A stretch of DNA of 64,000 bases. Source: an uncultured Clostridiaceae bacterium (GTDB taxonomy: Bacteria; Bacillota; Clostridia; TANB77; CAG-508). The notes beneath the pieces were generated by a model that saw only the letters and a program-made list of their open reading frames with translations, was not told the origin of the DNA and searched no databases. Positions 44,439-54,808 of this stretch are shown here, in pieces. Made by a program: the position numbers and the translations under genes. The stretch covers positions 124,001 through 188,000 of the forward strand of contig CANSJQ010000001.1 in assembly GCA_947647275.1 (NCBI GenBank), written 5' to 3'. How positions within the stretch are numbered: the stretch's first letter is position 1; the number at the start of each line of letters is the position of its first letter.

Positions 44439-45110
44439 ATGGAAGCGAAAATTATAGGAGACTCATTACCAGTAGTAACATGTAAATTAAAAAAAGGAGA
44501 AGCAGTAGTAACAGAAAGTGGAGGAATGAGCTGGATGGATGAAGGCATAAAAATGAATACATCAACAAACGGAGGTATAATGAAGGGATTAGGAAGAGCA
44601 TTAGCAGGAGAATCTCTATTTATGAATACATATACAGCAGAAAAAGACGATGTAGAAATAGCATTTTCATCATCTTTTCCAGGAAAAATATTAGAATTTG
44701 ACTTAAGTGAAGGAGAAACAATAATAGCACAAAAAAGAGCATTTTTATGTGCAGAAAACTCAATAGACATATCAATGCATTTTAGAAAAAAACTAGGAGC
44801 AGGTTTCTTTGGAGGAGAAGGCTTCATAATGCAAAAAATAACAGGACCAGGAAAAGTATTTTTAGAAATAGATGGAGAAGTAATAAAAAAAGAATTAGCA
44901 GAAGGTGAAAAGCTAAAAATAGATAATGGATATGTAGCAGCGATGACAAAAGGAGTAGACCTTAGTATAGAAACAGTACCAGGATTAAAAAATATAATGT
45001 TTGGAGGAGAAGGGCTATTTTTAACAACCTTAAAAGGACCAGGAACAGTATGGCTACAATCAATGCCAATATCAAAACTAGCAAGTTTACTATATGTACC
45101 TAGAGGATAG
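44439..45110 (+). CDS. AIM24 / TIGR00266 family protein
   Basis: A 223-residue beta-rich protein of the AIM24/TIGR00266 family. Signature stretches are GGMSWMDEGIKMNT, FSSSFPGKILEFDLS, the HFRKKLGAGFFGGEGFIMQKITGPGKVFLE core and GEGLFLTTLKGPGTVWLQSMP near the end. Family members are found across bacteria and in mitochondria; the biochemical role is unknown. AAAGGAGG precedes the ATG. It is monocistronic. Confidence 0.88.
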   Translation: MEAKIIGDSLPVVTCKLKKGEAVVTESGGMSWMDEGIKMNTSTNGGIMKGLGRALAGESLFMNTYTAEKDDVEIAFSSSFPGKILEFDLSEGETIIAQKRAFLCAENSIDISMHFRKKLGAGFFGGEGFIMQKITGPGKVFLEIDGEVIKKELAEGEKLKIDNGYVAAMTKGVDLSIETVPGLKNIMFGGEGLFLTTLKGPGTVWLQSMPISKLASLLYVPRG

Positions 45111-45116
45111 TTATCT

Positions 45117-45203
45117 ATTTAGGACTTTGTTTCTAAGTTATCTGCATAATCATTTCATTCCATACAGATAACTTATCGAAATGAAAAATCAGTCCTTAAA
45201 AAT
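45117..45203 (+). terminator. Long nested hairpin after the AIM24 gene
   Basis: Outer arms TTTAGGACT and AGTCCTTAAA enclose AGTTATCTG and CAGATAACT. The outer stem is followed by AT-rich DNA. It is larger than a normal terminator and may be a small structured RNA. Confidence 0.5.
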
Positions 45204-45304
45204 AATTTATAAAATATTCTAGAAATAATCACTTGTAATTATTTCTAAAATATGATAATATATAAAGCATAGTAAATAAAAATCCAATTAAAAAGCAAAG
45301 TATG

Positions 45305-45535
45305 TAATTAAAAAATATAGAAAAAGAGAGCAAGGTTAAAAAGCTGAAAGCCCTGCCTATGTAAATTACAGAAATTTCACTTTTTAGGACTATTTTTGAA
45401 AATAATAGTAGGAAATAGCGTATACCTGCGTTAAAGGTTAAATAAGGTTAATGAAAAAGTAAACATTAATAAAATTAGGTGGTACCACGAATAAAAGCAA
45501 TTCGTCCTATGTAATAGGATAGAATTGCTTTTTTG
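45305..45535 (+). ncRNA. T-box leader of pheS
   Basis: The leader starts AAAGAGAGCAAGG with GCTGAAAGCCCTGCC, typical of T-box stem I. GAAATTTCAC contains TTC (45376-45378), a possible phenylalanine specifier. The T-box AGGTGGTACCACG lies at 45478-45490, and the terminator AGCAATTCGTCCTAT / ATAGGATAGAATTGCT with a T-run ends near 45535. Uncharged tRNA-Phe should turn on pheS and pheT. Confidence 0.92.
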
Positions 45536-45623
45536 TTCAATAAAAAATAGGAAAAGAATTAGAACGCACCAAAAGAAGGAATTTGTGCAGTTCAATTATT
45601 TCTTTAAGAGGAGGAAAACAAAA

Positions 45624-46659
<1,036 letters not shown>

Positions 46660-46689
46660 GAAAAGATAATGAGTAGTGAATAATTTGAA

Positions 46690-46800
46690 AATGTAGTGGC
46701 AATTAGCAATCGATCGCACCTTCGAAGAAATCTACCAAAATAGAATTAAATTGTAGGGGGTCGCTGCCATCGGCGACCCAGTCTTCGAAGAAATAGCTTA
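46690..46800 (+). repeat. Two TGTAGGGG-type repeats after pheS
   Basis: A copy at 46692-46740 ends TCGCACCTTCGAAGAAAT; a second at 46756-46800 is TTGTAGGGGGTCGCTGCCAT followed by CGGCGACCCAGTCTTCGAAG. Both resemble 14496 and 58193. Together with the structured element and the next repeat they fill the 394 bases between pheS and pheT. Confidence 0.65.
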
Positions 46801-46806
46801 AAAATA

Positions 46807-46936
46807 AGCCACCTTATGCATTTATATATATTAAAATAAAAATCAAATTCTCCAAGACAAGGGGTATTCCCCCGCAATCTGCGGGCTGTCGGGCTTCAAT
46901 TTTGATTTTAATATATAAACACATAAGGTTACTCTA
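46807..46936 (+). ncRNA. Structured element of unknown class between pheS and pheT
   Basis: Outer arms AGCCACCTTATG and CATAAGGTTACT, a long AT stem (TATATATTAAAAT with ATTTTAATATATA), and a GC-rich tip that can form a three-way junction: GACA with TGTC enclosing GGGGTATTCCCC and CCGCAATCTGCGG. The GC-rich tip stands out in AT-rich DNA. The same outer ends occur at 12226-12260 with a short loop. It could be a structured RNA or a mobile palindromic element. Confidence 0.5.
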
Positions 46937-46990
46937 CAAATTTTTATTACTACTATTCTAATATTTTAAATATATATAAATAAAAAATAA

Positions 46991-47041
46991 ATGTCCAAAA
47001 GGGACAGATTACCCATTAGGAAACGTCCCCAATGGACAAAA
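46991..47041 (+). repeat. GTCCAAAAGGGACAG...GTCCCCAATGGAC repeat
   Basis: ATGTCCAAAAGGGACAGATT followed by ACCCATTAGGAAACGTCCCC is almost the exact reverse complement of 52051-52098. It ends just before the pheT binding site and should not be taken as coding. Confidence 0.75.
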
Positions 47042-47053
47042 AGGAGAGAAAAA

Positions 47054-49417
47054 ATGAAACTAAGTACAAATTTTGTTAAAGATTACATAGATATAGATGT
47101 AGACTTAAAAACATTAGCTGAAGATATGACTAAAGCAGGAAATGAATATGATAGTGCAGAAAAATTCATAAATGCTACAAATTTAGTAGTAGGAGAGGTC
47201 ATGGAATGTGAAATGCATCCAGACTCTGACCATTTACATGTATGTAAAGTAAATGTAGGAAAAGAAACTCTACAAATAGTTTGCGGTGCACCAAATGTTA
47301 GAAAAGGTTTAAAAGTTATAGTAGCTCTTCCAGGAGCAGTTTTACCAGGAGATTTCAGAATAAAAGCAGGCGTTATTCGTGGCATAGAATCTAATGGTAT
47401 GCTTTGTTCAATTGCCGAACTTGGTTTAGATAGTAAATTTTTAAAACCAGAAGATAAAGAAGGAATACATGAATTACCAATAGAAACACCAGTAGGAGAA
47501 GACCCTATTAAACTTATGGGAATGGAGGATGGAGTTATTGACTTCGAACTTACAGCAAATAGAGGAGACTTACTAAGTGTACTAGGTATGGCATATGAAA
47601 TAGGTGCAATTTATGATAAAAAAGTAAAAGAAGTTGAACTATCACATTCTGAAAGTAATGAAAATATAAATAACAATTTTAAAGTAGAAGTAAATACTGA
47701 AAATTGTTCAATATTCCTAGCAAAAAAAGTAGAAAATGTAGTAATAAAAGAAAGTCCAGAATTCATTAAAAATAGGTTAATGGCTTCAGGAATAAGACCA
47801 ATAAACAATGTAGTAGATATAAGTAACTATGTTATGTTAGAACTAGGCCAACCACTTCATTATTATGATGCAGACACATTAAATGGAATGTTAGAAGTAA
47901 GAATGGCAAATGAAGGAGAAAAACTAACAACTTTAGATGATATAGAAAGAACATTAAGTACAGAAGATATAGTAATATCTGATGGAAATAAAGCAATAGG
48001 ATTAGCAGGTGTAATGGGAGGACTAGAAACTGAAATTACAGAAAATACAAAAAATATTATTATAGAGTCTGCTATATTTGATAGTGTAAAAATAAGAAAA
48101 ACATCAAAAGAAATATTAAGAAGTGAAGCAAGTACTCGTTTTGAAAAAGGTTTAGACGCAAATAGAACATATATGGCAATTGAGCGTTCTTGTAACTTAC
48201 TAGAAAAATATGCAGATGCAAAAATAGTAGGTGGTCTAGTAAAATATGATACTACTAATTTAGAAGATACAAAAATAGATATAACTTTTGAAAAAATAAA
48301 CAAAGTATTAGGCTTAAAAATAGAAAAAGAAGATATATTAGATGTATTTAGAAAATTAGGTTTCACATATGAAGTAGAAAATGAAGTGGTTCATGTATCA
48401 GTTCCAAAAAGAAGAATAGATATAGAAATAGCAGAAGACTTAATAGAAGAAGTAGGAAGAATTTATGGAGTAGATAACATAGAAGGAAGACTACCAGCGC
48501 TTCCACTAAAAGAAGGTTCATATAATAAAACAATAAGAAATATAAGAAACAAGATGATAGACTTGGGACTAAATGAAACTTTATCATATATATTAGTAAA
48601 TGATAAAGAGGCAGTAAAATATAGTACAGATATATTTGAAGCAATCAAATTATTAGACCCAATGACAGAAGAAAGAAACACACTAAGATATAGTATGATA
48701 CCATCATTAGTAAAAATATATGAATACAACAAAGCACGTAATCAAAAAGATGTATCTATATTCGAAATAGGAAAAGGATTTTATAAAAAAGATGATAAAT
48801 TTGGAGAAAATACAAAACTATGTGTATTAATGACAGGAGAAAGAAATAGTGGTCTAAACACAAAACAAGTAGATTTTTATGACATAAAAGGAATTACAGA
48901 AGAAATACTAGATTACTTAGGATATAATGGAAGATATTCATTTATGATAAAAAACCTACTTCCAAAAGAATTCCACCCATACCAAACAGCAGAAATTAAT
49001 GTAAATAATGATATAGTAGGAATAGTAGGAAAACTACATCCAGAAATCCAAAAAGATAATGTATATGTACTAGAAATTAATTTAGATAAATTGTTAGAAA
49101 AGAAGACAGGAAAAATGAAGTACAAAGAAATTTCAAAATTCCCAAGCGTAAAAAAAGATTTAGCAGTAATAGTAGAAAAAGATGTAACAAGTGAAGAAAT
49201 AGCAAAACAAATAAAGAAACTAGCAGGAAACCTACTAATAGGAAGCAAAATATTTGACGTATACACAGGAACAGGAATAGCCGAAAACAAAAAGAGTATA
49301 GCATACTCACTAGAATTTGGAACATCAGATAGAACATTAACAGATGAAGAAATAAATGCAATATTAGAAAAAATAATAGAAGGACTTGAAAAACAAGGCG
49401 CAGAAATAAGAAAATAG
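47054..49417 (+). CDS. pheT: Phenylalanyl-tRNA synthetase beta subunit
   Basis: A 787-residue PheT with all usual parts: N-terminal tRNA-binding (EMAP-like) domain (about residues 40-150, HPDSDHLHVCKVNVG), B3/B4 editing domain (about 210-375, with RPINNVVDISNYVMLELGQP), B5 domain (about 395-465), catalytic-like module and the C-terminal anticodon-binding domain (FPSVKKDLAVIVEKDVTSE). ATG 47054 is chosen behind AAAGGAG; a longer frame from 46991 runs only through a repeat. pheS and pheT are separated by 394 bases of repeats, which is unusual. Confidence 0.96.
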   Translation: MKLSTNFVKDYIDIDVDLKTLAEDMTKAGNEYDSAEKFINATNLVVGEVMECEMHPDSDHLHVCKVNVGKETLQIVCGAPNVRKGLKVIVALPGAVLPGDFRIKAGVIRGIESNGMLCSIAELGLDSKFLKPEDKEGIHELPIETPVGEDPIKLMGMEDGVIDFELTANRGDLLSVLGMAYEIGAIYDKKVKEVELSHSESNENINNNFKVEVNTENCSIFLAKKVENVVIKESPEFIKNRLMASGIRPINNVVDISNYVMLELGQPLHYYDADTLNGMLEVRMANEGEKLTTLDDIERTLSTEDIVISDGNKAIGLAGVMGGLETEITENTKNIIIESAIFDSVKIRKTSKEILRSEASTRFEKGLDANRTYMAIERSCNLLEKYADAKIVGGLVKYDTTNLEDTKIDITFEKINKVLGLKIEKEDILDVFRKLGFTYEVENEVVHVSVPKRRIDIEIAEDLIEEVGRIYGVDNIEGRLPALPLKEGSYNKTIRNIRNKMIDLGLNETLSYILVNDKEAVKYSTDIFEAIKLLDPMTEERNTLRYSMIPSLVKIYEYNKARNQKDVSIFEIGKGFYKKDDKFGENTKLCVLMTGERNSGLNTKQVDFYDIKGITEEILDYLGYNGRYSFMIKNLLPKEFHPYQTAEINVNNDIVGIVGKLHPEIQKDNVYVLEINLDKLLEKKTGKMKYKEISKFPSVKKDLAVIVEKDVTSEEIAKQIKKLAGNLLIGSKIFDVYTGTGIAENKKSIAYSLEFGTSDRTLTDEEINAILEKIIEGLEKQGAEIRK

Positions 49418-49423
49418 AAAACA

Positions 49424-49456
49424 ATGACGCATAGGGTATGTTTCCCTATGCGTCAT
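49424..49456 (+). terminator. Terminator after pheT
   Basis: ATGACGCATAGGG and CCCTATGCGTCAT are perfect arms around a seven-base loop, followed by TTTCTCTTTTT. Confidence 0.9.
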
Positions 49457-49480
49457 ATTTCTCTTTTTACGTCATTTTTG

Positions 49481-49798
49481 TTACGCGAATAAACTCAAAA
49501 TTGTATTAACCTGCATTTTGAAATTACTTTCAAACAATGCACAGGCATATTTAATTTTTGAAATTTCTTTTTCGCCTTCTGCAATAATTGCCTTTTGCTT
49601 ATTTACAAAGCAATTGGCATCTTCATAAGGTACCTTAATACGATCTATATGCTGAGCATACTCACCGTAAGGTCGTGAAAAGTAAGCATCTTTACTTTTA
49701 AATACATGCAACACAGGGCATCCGTTTGCCTTGTAAAGTGTTGCAACAGCATTGGTAGTGCCATCATTTTCAGCAGAGTAGTACCATTTTAAATCCAT
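49481..49798 (-). CDS. Hypothetical protein, 105 residues
   Basis: A minus-strand gene with AGGAGG 6 bases before the ATG. The protein begins MDLKWYYSAENDGTTNAVAT and has a helical C-terminal half (FVNKQKAIIAEGEKEISKIK). It is soluble and without known motifs. Its base composition is less AT-rich than its neighbours, as in the small minus-strand genes at 11903 and 22402. Two CGG trinucleotides in it are out of frame. Function unknown. Confidence 0.6.
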   Translation of the reverse strand: MDLKWYYSAENDGTTNAVATLYKANGCPVLHVFKSKDAYFSRPYGEYAQHIDRIKVPYEDANCFVNKQKAIIAEGEKEISKIKYACALFESNFKMQVNTILSLFA

Positions 49799-49967
49799 AA
49801 AATTACCTCCTACATTTGTAATGTGATAATGCTAATGGTTACCATAATACAATTATATCACATATTTATAATTTGTCAAATATTATATTACAAAAGAATA
49901 TTGATAAATAAACAAAATAAGTATAAAATAGGGAGGTAGAATTTATATAAAAGGGAGTAAAATAAAA

Positions 49968-50927
49968 ATGAATAATAAAAAAGTAGTAGTTCTAGGTGGA
50001 GGAACAGGATTATCCACACTATTAAGAGGACTTAAAAATTTTCCATTAGATATAACAGCAGTAGTATCTGTATCAGATGATGGAAAAAGTACAGGAAGAT
50101 TAAGAAAAGAATTTAACATTCCAGCAGTAGGAGATATAAGAAGAGTATTAATATCACTTGCAGAAATAGAGCCATTAGTAGAAAAGGTACTAAATTATAG
50201 GTTTACAACAAATAGTGAATTAAATGGACACACAGTAGGAAACTTATTATTAACAGCAATAACAAATATAAGTGGAAATATGTCAGATGGAATAGAAGCC
50301 ATAGGTAGTGTATTAAACTTAAAAGGAAAAGTATTACCATTAACAGAAGACAATGTAGTATTAATGGGAAAAATGGAAGATGGGAGCATAATAGAAGGAG
50401 AGCATAATATTACAGAAGCAGAAAAAAAGATTATAGATGTATTTTACAAAGAAACTCCAATAATATGTGAAAGTGTAATTAAAGCAATAAGAGAAGCTGA
50501 CTTAATAATATTTAGTATGGGAAGTTTATATACAAGTATAATGCCAAATTTAATAAGTAAAGATATGTTAGAAGCAATAGATAATAGCAAAGCAAAATTA
50601 ATGTACACTTGCAATATGATGACTCAACCAGGAGAAACAGATAACTATACAATAGTAGATCATATTAAAGTATTAAATAAGCATTTAGGCACTAGAAAAA
50701 TAAATGTAGTAATAGCAAACAATGGAGAAATAGAAGAAAGCATAATAGAAAAATATTCAACCTTAGAGCAAAAAGACCAAGTAATACTAAATAAAGAACA
50801 AAAAGAAGAATTAAATAAAATAAATGTAGAAGTAATAGAAAATAACTATGTAATAGTAGAAGACGAACTAATAAGACACAATGCAATAAAACTATCCACA
50901 GATATATTTACATATTTAATAAAGTAA
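49968..50927 (+). CDS. yvcK: YvcK/CofD-like morphology and gluconeogenesis factor
   Basis: A 319-residue YvcK (GlmR) protein of the CofD-like family, which binds UDP-GlcNAc and is needed for cell shape on gluconeogenic carbon sources in Bacillus. Motifs: VVVLGGGTGLSTLLRGLK at the start, VVSVSDDGKSTGRLR, PAVGDIRRVL, LNGHTVGNLLLTA, and FSMGSLYTSIMPNL. In many Firmicutes it lies between rapZ and whiA; neither is adjacent here. A perfect DnaA box (TTATCCACA) falls within codons 13-16, perhaps by chance. GGAG site before the ATG. Confidence 0.94.
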   Translation: MNNKKVVVLGGGTGLSTLLRGLKNFPLDITAVVSVSDDGKSTGRLRKEFNIPAVGDIRRVLISLAEIEPLVEKVLNYRFTTNSELNGHTVGNLLLTAITNISGNMSDGIEAIGSVLNLKGKVLPLTEDNVVLMGKMEDGSIIEGEHNITEAEKKIIDVFYKETPIICESVIKAIREADLIIFSMGSLYTSIMPNLISKDMLEAIDNSKAKLMYTCNMMTQPGETDNYTIVDHIKVLNKHLGTRKINVVIANNGEIEESIIEKYSTLEQKDQVILNKEQKEELNKINVEVIENNYVIVEDELIRHNAIKLSTDIFTYLIK

Positions 50928-50959
50928 AGAAGTTACTTCAATGTGAAGTAACTTCTTTT
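50926..50959 (+). terminator. Terminator after yvcK
   Basis: AAAGAAGTTACTTC and GAAGTAACTTCTTTT flank AATGT. Confidence 0.88.
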
Positions 50960-50969
50960 CTTAAAAATA

Positions 50970-51335
50970 TTAAATCTCTTTTTCTACATATTTTGTACAT
51001 ATATTATCATTTAAGAAAATTCCGCACTTTGGACAAAACATTCCAATACAATCACTATAAATTTTTTCAGGATCCCCTCCATAATACTCATTCATAGGGT
51101 TACATTTATGATATACATATTTAAAATCTTGATCTCCTTTAATAACTGTATCTTCTTTACATTTTTCAACTAATTTATATTTTTTATCACTTTTAGATTC
51201 TTTTAAATTATCAAAAGCTAAATTAAAAGAAAACATATTAGCTATTTGTTTCTCAACTATTTCATACTTTTGTATCCGTTTATAAATATAACCACATAAA
51301 GGACAAGTTTTAGTAGTAATTTTTATTTTTGTCAT
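50970..51335 (-). CDS. Zinc-ribbon hypothetical protein with in-frame CGG codon
   Basis: A 121-residue minus-strand protein with CPLCGY at residues 11-16 and CPKCGIF near the C-terminus, two CxxC knuckles that could form one split zinc ribbon around a charged middle part. AGGAGG precedes the ATG. Codon 20 (51276-51278 on the plus strand) is CGG in zero frame (YIYK-R-IQKY); a +1 shift there would stop after about seven codons, so here CGG has to be read as a normal codon or the site is not productive. Function unknown. Confidence 0.62.
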   Translation of the reverse strand: MTKIKITTKTCPLCGYIYKRIQKYEIVEKQIANMFSFNLAFDNLKESKSDKKYKLVEKCKEDTVIKGDQDFKYVYHKCNPMNEYYGGDPEKIYSDCIGMFCPKCGIFLNDNICTKYVEKEI

Positions 51336-51514
51336 ATATACCTCCTACAATTGTAAAGGAAATAAAATTAATGTTTACCAAACAATTATAATATACAAAA
51401 CATAAAAAGTCAAATAATGTAAAACATAGAAAAATGTCAAAAACTTTTTTGGTGAAAAGTATGAGAATTAATATAAAACAAAAGTAAATATATAATAATA
51501 GCTGAAGGATAATA

Positions 51515-51661
51515 ATGTTAATCATAAAATATTGGATATATGTTATGCTAAAATTTAGTGAAGAAGAAGTATTAGGAATGGTCAATAAAGCATTACAAGG
51601 AAGACCAATATTAATTATGCTTAAAAAAAGTAAAGCAAGTAACAAAAAAATAAGAAAATAA
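51515..51661 (+). CDS. Small ORF, 48 residues
   Basis: ATG 51515 follows GAAGGA by 6 bases; the frame ends with TAA at 51659-51661. The product (MLIIKYWIYVMLKFSEEEVL..., basic tail KASNKKIRK) has no known motif. A second possible start, the ATG at 51545, would give a 38-residue form beginning MLKFSEEEV. It lies 30 bases before the next gene and is probably in the same transcript. Confidence 0.4.
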   Translation: MLIIKYWIYVMLKFSEEEVLGMVNKALQGRPILIMLKKSKASNKKIRK

Positions 51662-51691
51662 TATAATATACAATAGGAGGCGAAAGTTTTA

Positions 51692-52039
51692 ATGGGAGAA
51701 TTTATATTAAACGCAATATTATGGACGCTTGCACTATATGGAGCTTTTGAAATTATAAAAACAATAATTAACATATATACATATACAAATTTAAAATCTG
51801 ACGGTATTTATATAATAGTAGCCGTCAAAAATCAAGAAAATAAAATAGAAGGATTTTTAAGAAATTTCCTATTTAGAATAATATATGGAAAAGAAGAAAA
51901 CATAAAAGACATCATAATAGCAGACTTGGATTCAACAGATGAAACAGTACAAATATTAAATAAATTATCAAGAGAATATGAAGGTCTAAAAGTAACAAAT
52001 TGGAGAGAATGTAAAGAAGTAATAGAAAATATAAAATAA
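51692..52039 (+). CDS. Small membrane-anchored protein with a GT2-like fragment
   Basis: A 115-residue protein: one N-terminal membrane segment (residues 6-28), then IYIIVAVKNQENKIEGFLRN and KDIIIADLDSTDETVQIL. The latter two stretches resemble the first strands of a GT-A glycosyltransferase (IIVAxxNxE..., IIIxDxxSxDxT), but the rest of the catalytic domain is missing. Proteins of this short type recur in Clostridia, so it may be a functional family rather than a fragment. AGGAGG site before the ATG. Confidence 0.55.
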   Translation: MGEFILNAILWTLALYGAFEIIKTIINIYTYTNLKSDGIYIIVAVKNQENKIEGFLRNFLFRIIYGKEENIKDIIIADLDSTDETVQILNKLSREYEGLKVTNWRECKEVIENIK

Positions 52040-52050
52040 TTTGTCGATTG

Positions 52051-52098
52051 TGTCCATTGGGGACGTTTCCTAATGGGTAATCTGTCCCTTTTGAGACA
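52051..52098 (+). repeat. Inverted copy of the 46991 repeat
   Basis: TGTCCATTGGGGACGTTTCC then TAATGGGTAATCTGTCCCTT is nearly the reverse complement of 46991-47041. The rest of 52040-52424 holds a weak hairpin (AGAAAGG / CCTTTCT, 52302-52325) and no gene that I can support. Confidence 0.75.
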
Positions 52099-52424
52099 TT
52101 AAGTAAAATTTATTAATTATACCTATTTATGGATATTTCCAATCGCATGAAATTATTTTTGTTCGAGTAAAAAGGATAAGTTTGAAGAATCAAAACTTTT
52201 TGAAGGATTAATAAAGATTCTTTATCAATAAGGGGATTATTAGTTATTATTGTTATTAGTATATCATTAATATTTGCAGTATAATAGATAAAAAACTTAA
52301 GAGAAAGGTTGTAAACGCCTTTCTTTTTTGATATACTCAAGAGAAGATAAGACTGATATAATATATATACTATTATTTAAAGTGAATAGTACAAATTTTA
52401 GAATTTGAAGAAAAGAGGCAGGCA

Positions 52425-54705
52425 TTGGAAATAACAGGTGAAGTTAAAGAAATAATATATCAAAATGAAATAAATAGTTATACAGTTGCAGAATTTGAAA
52501 CGAAACAAGAAGAAATAACAATAGTAGGGTATCTTCCATTCATTAATGTTGGAGATACTCTTAAATTAGTTGGAAAAATTGTAACTCACCAAGACTATGG
52601 AGAGCAATTTAAAGTAGATACTTTTGAAAAACTAATGCCACAAACTTTAGGATCTTTAGAAAGATATTTAGCAAATGGAACAATAAAAGGAGTAGGACCA
52701 GCAACAGCAAAAAAAATAGTAGATACTTTTAAAGAAGAGACAATACATGTACTAAAATTTGAGCCACAGAGATTAGCACAAATAAAAGGGATAAATGAAG
52801 AAAAAGCATTAACAATTTCAGAAACTTTTATAGAAAATTTGGAAGTATGGCAAATAGTAGGATACTTAGAAAAGTTTGGAATAGGAATTCAAAATGCAAG
52901 AAACGTATATAAAAAATTAGGTTTAAACGCAATAGAAGAAATAGAAGCAAATCCATATATATTAATAGATGTAGCAAATAATGTAGATTTCAAAAAAATA
53001 GATAAAATGGCAATAGATATTGGGCTTCCATATGATAATGACAAAAGAATAAAAAGTGGAATAAAATATGCAATAACATGCACAAATTTAAATGGTAATT
53101 GTGCAGTATTAAAAGAAAACTTAATAACTTTTTGTAAAGAACTTTTAGGAGTAACAAAAGAAGAAATAGAAGAAAATATTATAGATTTAAAAGTAAATAA
53201 TCAAATAGTAATAGAAACCAGAAATAATAAAAGTGAATTAGAAAATATAATAGATGAAGTAAAAGGAAAAGAATCAAATGTCCAAAATTGGGTATATTTA
53301 GCCTCTTACTATAAAGCAGAAGAAAATATTGCAAATAGAATCACAATTTTACAAAATTCACCTAATATAAAGAAAATAAAAAATATAAAAACAGAATTAA
53401 AAAAGATAGAAAAAAGTTCAGATATAGAATTATCCGAAAAACAAAAAGAAGCAATAGAAGCGGTAAATGAAAATAATGTATGTATAATAACAGGAGGACC
53501 AGGTACAGGGAAAACAACAATAATAAAAACAATAATAGAACTATATAAAAAAGATGGCAAAAAGCCAGTGCTTTGTGCACCAACAGGAAGAGCAGCAAAA
53601 AGGATGACAGAAACAACAGGAGAAGAAGCAAAGACCTTACATAGACTTTTAGAAATAGGAAAAATGGAAGAAGAAAGCAAAATTGCAAGTGTAGACTATG
53701 AAGTAGCACCACTTGATGCAGATATTGTAATAGTAGATGAAGTATCAATGGTAGACTTATTTTTAATGAATTATTTAATAAAGGCATTATATCAAGGAAC
53801 AAAATTAATATTAGTAGGCGATATAGACCAACTTCCATCAGTAGGCCCAGGAAGTATATTAAAAGATTTAATAGAATCTGAGCAAGTAACTACAATAGTA
53901 CTAAATAAAATATTCAGACAAGCTGCAAAAAGTAAAATAATATTAAATGCACATAGAGTAAATGAAGGAGAAAAGTTTTTAAATAAAGAAGAAATAGAAA
54001 ATGAGAATTTAATAGACTTAAACGAAGATTTCTTTTATATAAATGAAGTAAACCAAGAAAAAATACTATATAATATAATTTCACTATGTAAAGAAAGGCT
54101 TAAAAATTATGGAAATTATGATTTCTTCAAAAATATACAAGTAATTTCACCTACAAAAAAGGGAATGCTTGGAACAAAAGAATTAAATAAAATCTTGCAA
54201 AAAAACCTAAACCCAGAAAATGATTTATTAGCAGAAAAACAAATAGGAGATATAACATATAGAGAAAATGATAGAGTAATGCAAATAAAAAATAATTATG
54301 ATATATTTTGGGAAAGAGAAACTCCAGAATATGAAACTGGTACAGGAGTATTTAACGGAGAATTAGGTACAATAATAAAAATAAATGAACAAGATAAAAT
54401 TTTAACAATAAAATATGATGATGAAAAGCAAGCAGACTATATGTTTCAAGACTTAGACCAAATAGAACATGCTTATAGTATAACAGTACATAAATCACAA
54501 CGGAAGTGAATTTGATGTGGTAATAATGGTAGTGCCACAAGCTTCACCAATGCTATTAACAAGAAACTTATTATACACAGGAATGACAAGAGCAAAGAAA
54601 TTGTTAATAGTAATAGGAAATCAAAACATAATAGACTTTATGATAAAAAACGCCGATATAAAAAAAAGAAATACAGGCCTTGCATATAAGCTAAAAAATA
54701 AATAA
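52425..54705 (+). CDS. recD2: RecD2-type ATP-dependent DNA helicase, requires a +1 frameshift
   Basis: With a +1 shift at 54501 this is a 759-residue RecD2, the RecBC-independent superfamily 1B helicase (5'-3') of Firmicutes and Deinococcus. The N-terminal part has an OB-like region and helix-hairpin-helix motifs (TIKGVGPATAKKIV). Helicase motif I is CIITGGPGTGKTTI, Q-motif-like LSEKQKEAIEA, motif II IVDEVSMVD, motif III LVGDIDQLPSVGPG, and motif V/VI is AYSITVHKSQ-GSEFDVV, interrupted by the extra C before GGA. The downstream frame reads LLYTGMTRAKKLLIVIG, completing motif VI with the arginine finger. Without a shift the helicase is inactive. Translation starts at TTG 52425 behind AGAGGCAGG. 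Confidence 0.9.
54501..54504 (+). other. Candidate +1 recoding site CGG-A (recD2)
   Basis: Zero frame reads TCA CAA CGG AAG TGA, with a stop two codons after CGG. Skipping C54501 reads TCA CAA GGA AGT GAA TTT (S-Q-G-S-E-F), invariant in RecD helicases. Confidence 0.85.
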
Positions 54706-54750
54706 AAATCCAAAAAAATAACTTGACTTATATGTTGAATTATATTACTA

Positions 54751-54764
54751 TGTTTGTACAAACA
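54751..54764. promoter_or_regulatory. Palindrome TGTTTGTACAAACA
   Basis: A perfect 14-base palindrome in the leader of the coiled-coil gene, 45 bases before its start; a possible operator for an unknown dimeric regulator. Confidence 0.45.
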
Positions 54765-54808
54765 AATGAGAAATTATAAATAATATTTTTTGAAAGGAGG
54801 ACAAGCAT

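Noticed and set aside
46991..47053. Longer N-terminus of pheT
   Set aside because: The added codons lie in a dispersed repeat; ATG 47054 has AAAGGAG and matches the family start.
52113..52340. Minus-strand frame of 75 codons before recD2
   Set aside because: It starts at TTG without a binding site and covers repeat and hairpin sequence.
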